Notes under the pieces: generated by a model
Seen by the model: only the letters and a program-made list of their open reading frames with translations
What the model was told of the DNA's origin: nothing
Databases searched by the model: none
Position numbers and translations under genes: made by a program
Shown here: in pieces, positions 59,831 to 64,000 of the stretch
Position numbering within the stretch: the stretch's first letter is position 1
Layout: each line of letters starts with the position of its first letter
Assembly: GCF_004343195.1 (NCBI RefSeq)
Contig: NZ_SMCR01000007.1
Coordinates: 124,001-188,000, forward strand
Length of the DNA: 64,000 nt
DNA from: Biostraticola tofi
Lineage (GTDB): Bacteria; Pseudomonadota; Gammaproteobacteria; Enterobacterales; Enterobacteriaceae
Direction: 5' to 3'

Positions 59831-60385
59831 ATGATGACCCCAACAGATCAACAATACGATATGATCAAAAACAGCATCATCAGCGTTCCCGACTACCCCA
59901 AGCCGGGTATCCTGTTTCGTGATGTGACCGGTTTGCTCGAAACCCCGCTTGCCTATGCCGCCAGCATTGAACTGCTGGTAAGTCATTATCGTGATAAAGG
60001 CATTACCAAGGTCGTGGGCACCGAGGCCAGAGGGTTCCTGTTCGGCGCGCCGGTAGCGCTTGCTCTGGGCGTCGCGTTTGTACCGGTGCGCAAACCCGGC
60101 AAACTGCCCCGTGAGACGCTGAGCGAAAGCTATGATTTGGAATACGGCTCAGATCGCCTTGAAATCCATACCGCTTCTATTAATCCAAGCGATAAAGTGC
60201 TGGTGGTCGATGACCTGCTGGCTACCGGCGGTACTATCGGTGCCACGGTAAAACTTATCCGCCGGTTGGGCGGCGAGGTGCACGATGCGGCCTTCGTGAT
60301 TAACCTGGCGGACCTGGGTGGTGAAGCCTTGCTCAATACCATGGAAGTAACCAGTTACAGCCTGTTGGTGTTCCCAGGTCATTGA
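59831..60385 (+). CDS. apt: Apt, adenine phosphoribosyltransferase
   Basis: Salvages adenine to AMP using PRPP. The 184-residue product (E. coli 183) carries [52 protein letters not shown] and the PRPP-binding loop [20 protein letters not shown]. The second codon is also ATG (59834) and is an equally possible start. dnaX begins 73 bases later. Confidence 0.96.
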   Translation: MMTPTDQQYDMIKNSIISVPDYPKPGILFRDVTGLLETPLAYAASIELLVSHYRDKGITKVVGTEARGFLFGAPVALALGVAFVPVRKPGKLPRETLSESYDLEYGSDRLEIHTASINPSDKVLVVDDLLATGGTIGATVKLIRRLGGEVHDAAFVINLADLGGEALLNTMEVTSYSLLVFPGH

Positions 60386-60458
60386 CGATATCCGCCTCGC
60401 GCTTCGGTGCGGGGCTGTGGTAGCATGACCTTCTGTTTTCCCGACTTTTGCGCGACTC

Positions 60459-62840
60459 ATGAGCTATCAGGTTCTTGCCCGTAAGTGGCGTCCCCAGACG
60501 TTTTCCCAGGTGGTTGGCCAGGAACATGTTCTGACGGCACTGGCTAATGGCCTTTCACTAGGCAGGATACATCACGCCTATTTACTTTCGGGCACCCGCG
60601 GGGTGGGTAAAACGACCATTGCCCGGCTGCTGGCCAAGGGGCTCAACTGTGAAACCGGCATTACCGCTACCCCCTGCGGGCATTGCGATAATTGCCGTGA
60701 GATAGAGCAGGGCCGGTTTGTCGACCTGATAGAAATAGACGCCGCTTCGCGTACCAAAGTCGAAGACACCCGCGATCTGCTGGACAATGTGCAGTACGCA
60801 CCGGCGCGGGGTCGCTTCAAGGTTTACCTGATAGACGAAGTGCACATGCTTTCGCGTCACAGTTTTAACGCCTTGCTTAAAACGCTCGAAGAACCGCCTT
60901 CCCATGTTAAATTTTTACTGGCCACCACCGATCCGCAAAAATTACCGGTGACCATTCTGTCACGCTGCCTGCAATTTCATCTCAAAGCGCTGGATGTCGG
61001 CCAGATTCGCGGCCAGCTTGAACATGTCCTGGGCGCAGAGAAGATAAACAGCGAGCCCCGGGCGCTACAGCTGCTGGCGCGTGCCGCCGACGGCAGTATG
61101 CGTGATGCCTTGAGCCTGACCGACCAGGCCATCGCTATCGGCCAGGGGCAGGTGAGCACCGCCGCCGTCAGCGATATGCTGGGCACCCTGGACAGCGAAC
61201 AGCCGCTGGCGCTGATTGAAGCGATGGTGGCCGCCGACGGCAACCAAATGATGGCCAGGCTTGCCGAGGCGGCCTCGCGCGGCACCGACTGGGAAACGCT
61301 GCTGGTCGAAATGCTGACCCTGCTTCATCGCATCGCCATGGGTCAACTGCTGGCCGACGCCCTGTCGGCTGAAGAAGACTCTGCCATCGCTCCGCGTCTG
61401 CGGGAGCTGGCAAGGACGATCCCGCCGGCGGATCTGCAGCTCTACTATCAGACGCTGCTGGTCGGCCGTAAAGAACTGCCGTTTGCGCCGGACAGGCGAA
61501 TGGGCGTGGAAATGACGCTGTTGCGTGCGCTGGCCTTTCATCCGCGGTTAATCGACGATGCGCCGGATGCGCCAGCGGCCGACGGGGAAAAAAAAACGGC
61601 TGAAAACCCGGGTCTGAATCAATCCAGGGGCGAATTTAATTCGCCGGCCGCTTTAGCCGCAGTCCCTCCGCAGGGGGTAGCCAATGCCAGACGCCAGCTG
61701 GAGGCCTCTTCCCAGGCTCGGGTAAAGGCCGCTCCCCGTACCGCAGAGGCCGGCGCATTAAGGACAGCCGATGCCCTGAAGGCGGCAGAAATGGCGTCGC
61801 CTAAAGCGGCGAAAACCTCTTTGCCGCCGCCGGTCGATTCCCCTGCCACCGCAAAGGCGCGTTGGCAAAAAACCGATAATAGGCCAACTGCCGAGGATCC
61901 AGCTGCCGAGGATAATGTCGCTTTGGCTATGCCTGATGCGCCGCAGGACGCCGAGGATACATTTCACGATTATCCCCAGGCGGACGCTACTCTTGCTGGC
62001 CCTGCAGCAGACCGTCAGGAAAATGGCGACTATGCTGATGAGTGGGCGCGCATGATGTCCCAGGATGACAACGAGCGCATTCCTGAGCCGACTGAACCTG
62101 TGCAGCCATTACCCGACGCGACGGCTAAACTGTTGCAGGCACGCTCGGCCCTGCTGAGCCGCCAGGAGCAGCATAAAGCAAAAAAGGATGATCCGGCTTC
62201 AACGCCGGTCAAGCCCGGTAACGCAGGCAGTCCGCTTGAACGCCTGGCCTCGGTAGGGGAACGCGCCCAGCAGCGCAGCCAGTCGTCCGGTCATGCTGGC
62301 ACCGCACCGAAGCCCGCCAAGCCTGATGCCTACCGCTGGCGCGCCAGTGTCCAGCCCCAGGCGGTGGCCGAGCCGGTGACTACGCCGAAAGCGCTGCGTA
62401 CCGCTCTGGAGCATGAAAAAACCCCGGAGCTGTCGGCAAGACTGGCAGAGGAAGCTATACTGCGCGATCCCTGGGCGGCCCAGGTCAGCCGGATGAAAAT
62501 ACCAAAGTTGGTGCAGCAGCTGGCGCTGAATGCGGCCCGTGAGGACTTGGCTCCCGGCAAGGTATGTTTGCATCTGCGCAGTGCTCAGCGGCATTTGAAT
62601 TCCGACTCCGCCCGGGAAACACTCGGTAATGCCCTGGCGGTCGAGCTGGGTGCGCCGGTTGAGCTTAGCGTGACAGAAGACGATAATCCGGCTCTGCGCA
62701 CGCCCCTTGAGTGGCGCCAGGCTATATATGAAGAAAAATTATTACAGGCGCGTCTGGCGATAAATGCGGATTCGCATATCCAGACGCTGCAGCGTTTCTT
62801 TGATGCTGTGCTGGATGAAGACAGTATCCGGCCTGTTTAA
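60459..62840 (+). CDS. dnaX: DnaX, DNA polymerase III tau/gamma clamp-loader subunit
   Basis: AAA+ subunit of the clamp loader; the full-length tau form also holds polymerase cores and DnaB. The 793-residue product has Walker A SGTRGVGKTTIAR near 45, zinc cysteines in CETGITATPCGHCDNC (64-79), Walker B VYLIDEVHMLS near 125, sensor 1 LLATTDPQKLPVTILSRC and the tau C-terminal domain (about 640-793). E. coli tau has 643 residues; the excess is a Pro/Ala/Lys-rich linker at about 370-640. A -1 frameshift cassette near codon 575 would make a 577-residue gamma form. Confidence 0.96.
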   Translation: MSYQVLARKWRPQTFSQVVGQEHVLTALANGLSLGRIHHAYLLSGTRGVGKTTIARLLAKGLNCETGITATPCGHCDNCREIEQGRFVDLIEIDAASRTKVEDTRDLLDNVQYAPARGRFKVYLIDEVHMLSRHSFNALLKTLEEPPSHVKFLLATTDPQKLPVTILSRCLQFHLKALDVGQIRGQLEHVLGAEKINSEPRALQLLARAADGSMRDALSLTDQAIAIGQGQVSTAAVSDMLGTLDSEQPLALIEAMVAADGNQMMARLAEAASRGTDWETLLVEMLTLLHRIAMGQLLADALSAEEDSAIAPRLRELARTIPPADLQLYYQTLLVGRKELPFAPDRRMGVEMTLLRALAFHPRLIDDAPDAPAADGEKKTAENPGLNQSRGEFNSPAALAAVPPQGVANARRQLEASSQARVKAAPRTAEAGALRTADALKAAEMASPKAAKTSLPPPVDSPATAKARWQKTDNRPTAEDPAAEDNVALAMPDAPQDAEDTFHDYPQADATLAGPAADRQENGDYADEWARMMSQDDNERIPEPTEPVQPLPDATAKLLQARSALLSRQEQHKAKKDDPASTPVKPGNAGSPLERLASVGERAQQRSQSSGHAGTAPKPAKPDAYRWRASVQPQAVAEPVTTPKALRTALEHEKTPELSARLAEEAILRDPWAAQVSRMKIPKLVQQLALNAAREDLAPGKVCLHLRSAQRHLNSDSARETLGNALAVELGAPVELSVTEDDNPALRTPLEWRQAIYEEKLLQARLAINADSHIQTLQRFFDAVLDEDSIRPV
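62164..62208 (+). other. Programmed -1 frameshift cassette in dnaX
   Basis: A slippery heptamer A-AAA-AAG lies at 62180-62186, in phase with the dnaX frame (codons 575-576). AGGAG at 62164-62168 stands 11 bases upstream as the stimulatory ribosome site, and a GC hairpin (CCGGC at 62193-62197, GCCGG at 62204-62208) starts 6 bases downstream. After -1 slippage translation reads GGA and then stops at TGA (62189-62191). All three elements of the E. coli dnaX signal are present. Confidence 0.9.
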
Positions 62841-62891
62841 CTTAACCGCCGCATTACCGGCCCCGATGGCGGCTGCGGCCTGATGCAATAG

Positions 62892-63232
<341 letters not shown>

Positions 63233-63233
<1 letters not shown>

Positions 63234-63838
63234 TGCAAACCAGTCCACTGCTTGAAGCGCTGACGGAGGCGTTGCGCTGCCTGCCCGGCGTTGGTCCGAA
63301 ATCGGCGCAGCGCATGGTATTCCATCTGCTGCAGCGTGACCGCAGCGGCGGTATGCGGCTGGCCCAGGCGTTAACCCGGGCCATGTCTGAAATCGGCCAT
63401 TGTGCAGACTGCCGCACGTTTACCGAGCAGGAGATCTGCACCATCTGCGCCAATCCGCGCCGTCAGAAGACGCGGCAAATATGCGTTGTGGAAAGCCCGG
63501 CCGACATCAATGCTATCGAACAGACCGGCCAGTACGCCGGGCGCTATTTCGTGCTGATGGGACATCTGTCGCCTCTGGACGGCATCGGCCCTGATGATAT
63601 CGGCCTTGGACGGTTGCAGGAAAGGCTAGGCGGCGAAGAGATCGATGAGGTTATTCTGGCTACCAACCCCACGGTTGAGGGCGAGGCCACTGCCAACTAT
63701 ATTGCCGAGATGTGCGCCCATTATGCTATCCTCGCCAGCCGTATCGCTCACGGCGTACCGGTCGGTGGAGAGCTTGAAATGGTTGACGGCACCACGCTTT
63801 CCCATTCCCTGGCGGGTCGGCATCCGATAAAGTCCTGA
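63233..63838 (+). CDS. recR: RecR, recombination mediator
   Basis: Acts with RecF and RecO to load RecA on gapped DNA. The 201-residue product equals E. coli RecR. It has an N-terminal helix-hairpin-helix ([20 protein letters not shown]), a zinc finger with C57, C60, C69 and C72, and a Toprim domain ([57 protein letters not shown]). It closes the dnaX-ybaB-recR group; a GC-rich hairpin follows. Confidence 0.97.
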
Positions 63839-63854
63839 CTGATGGTGGTCCGGC

Positions 63855-63903
63855 GCCCGGCAGTGGCTTGCCGGGCCGCCGCCTGCTTTTGGACTTTTTT
63901 TTT
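63855..63903 (+). terminator. Terminator after recR
   Basis: GCCCGGCA pairs perfectly with TGCCGGGC around GTGGCT (63855-63876). CGCCGCCTGC and two T runs follow, the second of nine T ending at 63903. The gap between stem and main T run is longer than usual. Confidence 0.6.
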
Positions 63904-63925
63904 CGCCGGTTGCCGGCTTTCTTCC

Positions 63926-63954
63926 CTTGAAAAACCTGCCGCTTACCCCCATCT
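63926..63954 (+). promoter_or_regulatory. Sigma-32 heat-shock promoter, presumably for htpG
   Basis: CTTGAAA at 63926-63932 and CCCCATCT at 63947-63954 match the sigma-32 consensus with a 14-base spacer. In E. coli the gene after recR is the heat-shock chaperone htpG, so this is its likely promoter. The coding region would begin beyond the window edge. Confidence 0.8.
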
Positions 63955-64000
63955 GTCTATCAATGTTGTATTTAACCCGCTTGAATAATCGCTATCTGGA

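Overview
This 64 kb window reads as ordinary chromosome of a gammaproteobacterium of the order Enterobacterales. From nrdR to recR the gene order is essentially the Escherichia coli 9-11 minute region: nrdR-ribD-ribH-nusB-thiL-pgpA, xseB-ispA-dxs-yajO, thiI, yajL-panE, yajQ, yajR, cyoABCDE, ampG-yajG, bolA, tig, clpP-clpX-lon-hupB-ppiD, queC, decR, mdlAB, glnK-amtB, ybaY, atl, ffs, hha-tomB, acrRAB, rsmS-priC, ybaN, apt, dnaX-ybaB-recR, and then the heat-shock promoter expected for htpG. At the left edge an oligogalacturonide transporter (end of togA, togB) and the KdgM porin suggest a plant-associated, pectin-breakdown-product-using lineage such as Pectobacteriaceae or the Sodalis-like relatives. 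I cannot fix the genus without a search. No tRNA, rRNA operon, prophage, insertion sequence or CRISPR array was seen. The only RNA gene is 4.5S RNA.

Layout. 1-2.5 kb: oligogalacturonide uptake, with CRP-like and KdgR-like sites before kdgM. 2.6-5.7 kb: divergent tripeptidase pepT and a solitary DppA-like binding protein. 5.8-20 kb: riboflavin, thiamine and isoprenoid cofactor genes and transcription factors. 20-25 kb: cytochrome bo3 oxidase. 25-28 kb: ampG, yajG, bolA. 28-38 kb: the protein quality-control block (trigger factor, ClpXP, Lon, HU-beta, PpiD), with sigma-32-like promoters before clpP and lon. 38-41.5 kb: a ComEA-like protein with a long acidic linker, an orphan ribbon-helix-helix protein, queC, and a cysteine desulfhydrase divergent from its presumed regulator DecR. 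41.5-47 kb: mdlAB and the nitrogen-controlled glnK-amtB with sigma-54 and NtrC sites. 47-53 kb: ybaY, atl, ffs, hha-tomB, then a zinc-starvation module. 53-59 kb: AcrAB pump with divergent AcrR. 59-64 kb: ybaN, apt, dnaX (with programmed frameshift site), ybaB, recR.

The most interesting accessory feature is the zinc module at about 49.9-53.04 kb. Here a three-gene metal ABC transporter, a tiny upstream membrane ORF whose stop overlaps the ATPase start, and the paralogous ribosomal proteins L31B and L36B sit together. Each of the two transcription units is preceded by a near-match to the Zur operator. A second notable item is an intergenic stretch at 49690-49784 with a hairpin followed by two interleaved inverted repeats (pseudoknot topology). 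A third is a 793-residue DnaX whose linker is about 150 residues longer than that of E. coli and which keeps a complete -1 frameshift cassette. Compared with E. coli, fadM, ybaE, cof, tesB and mscK are missing from their usual places.
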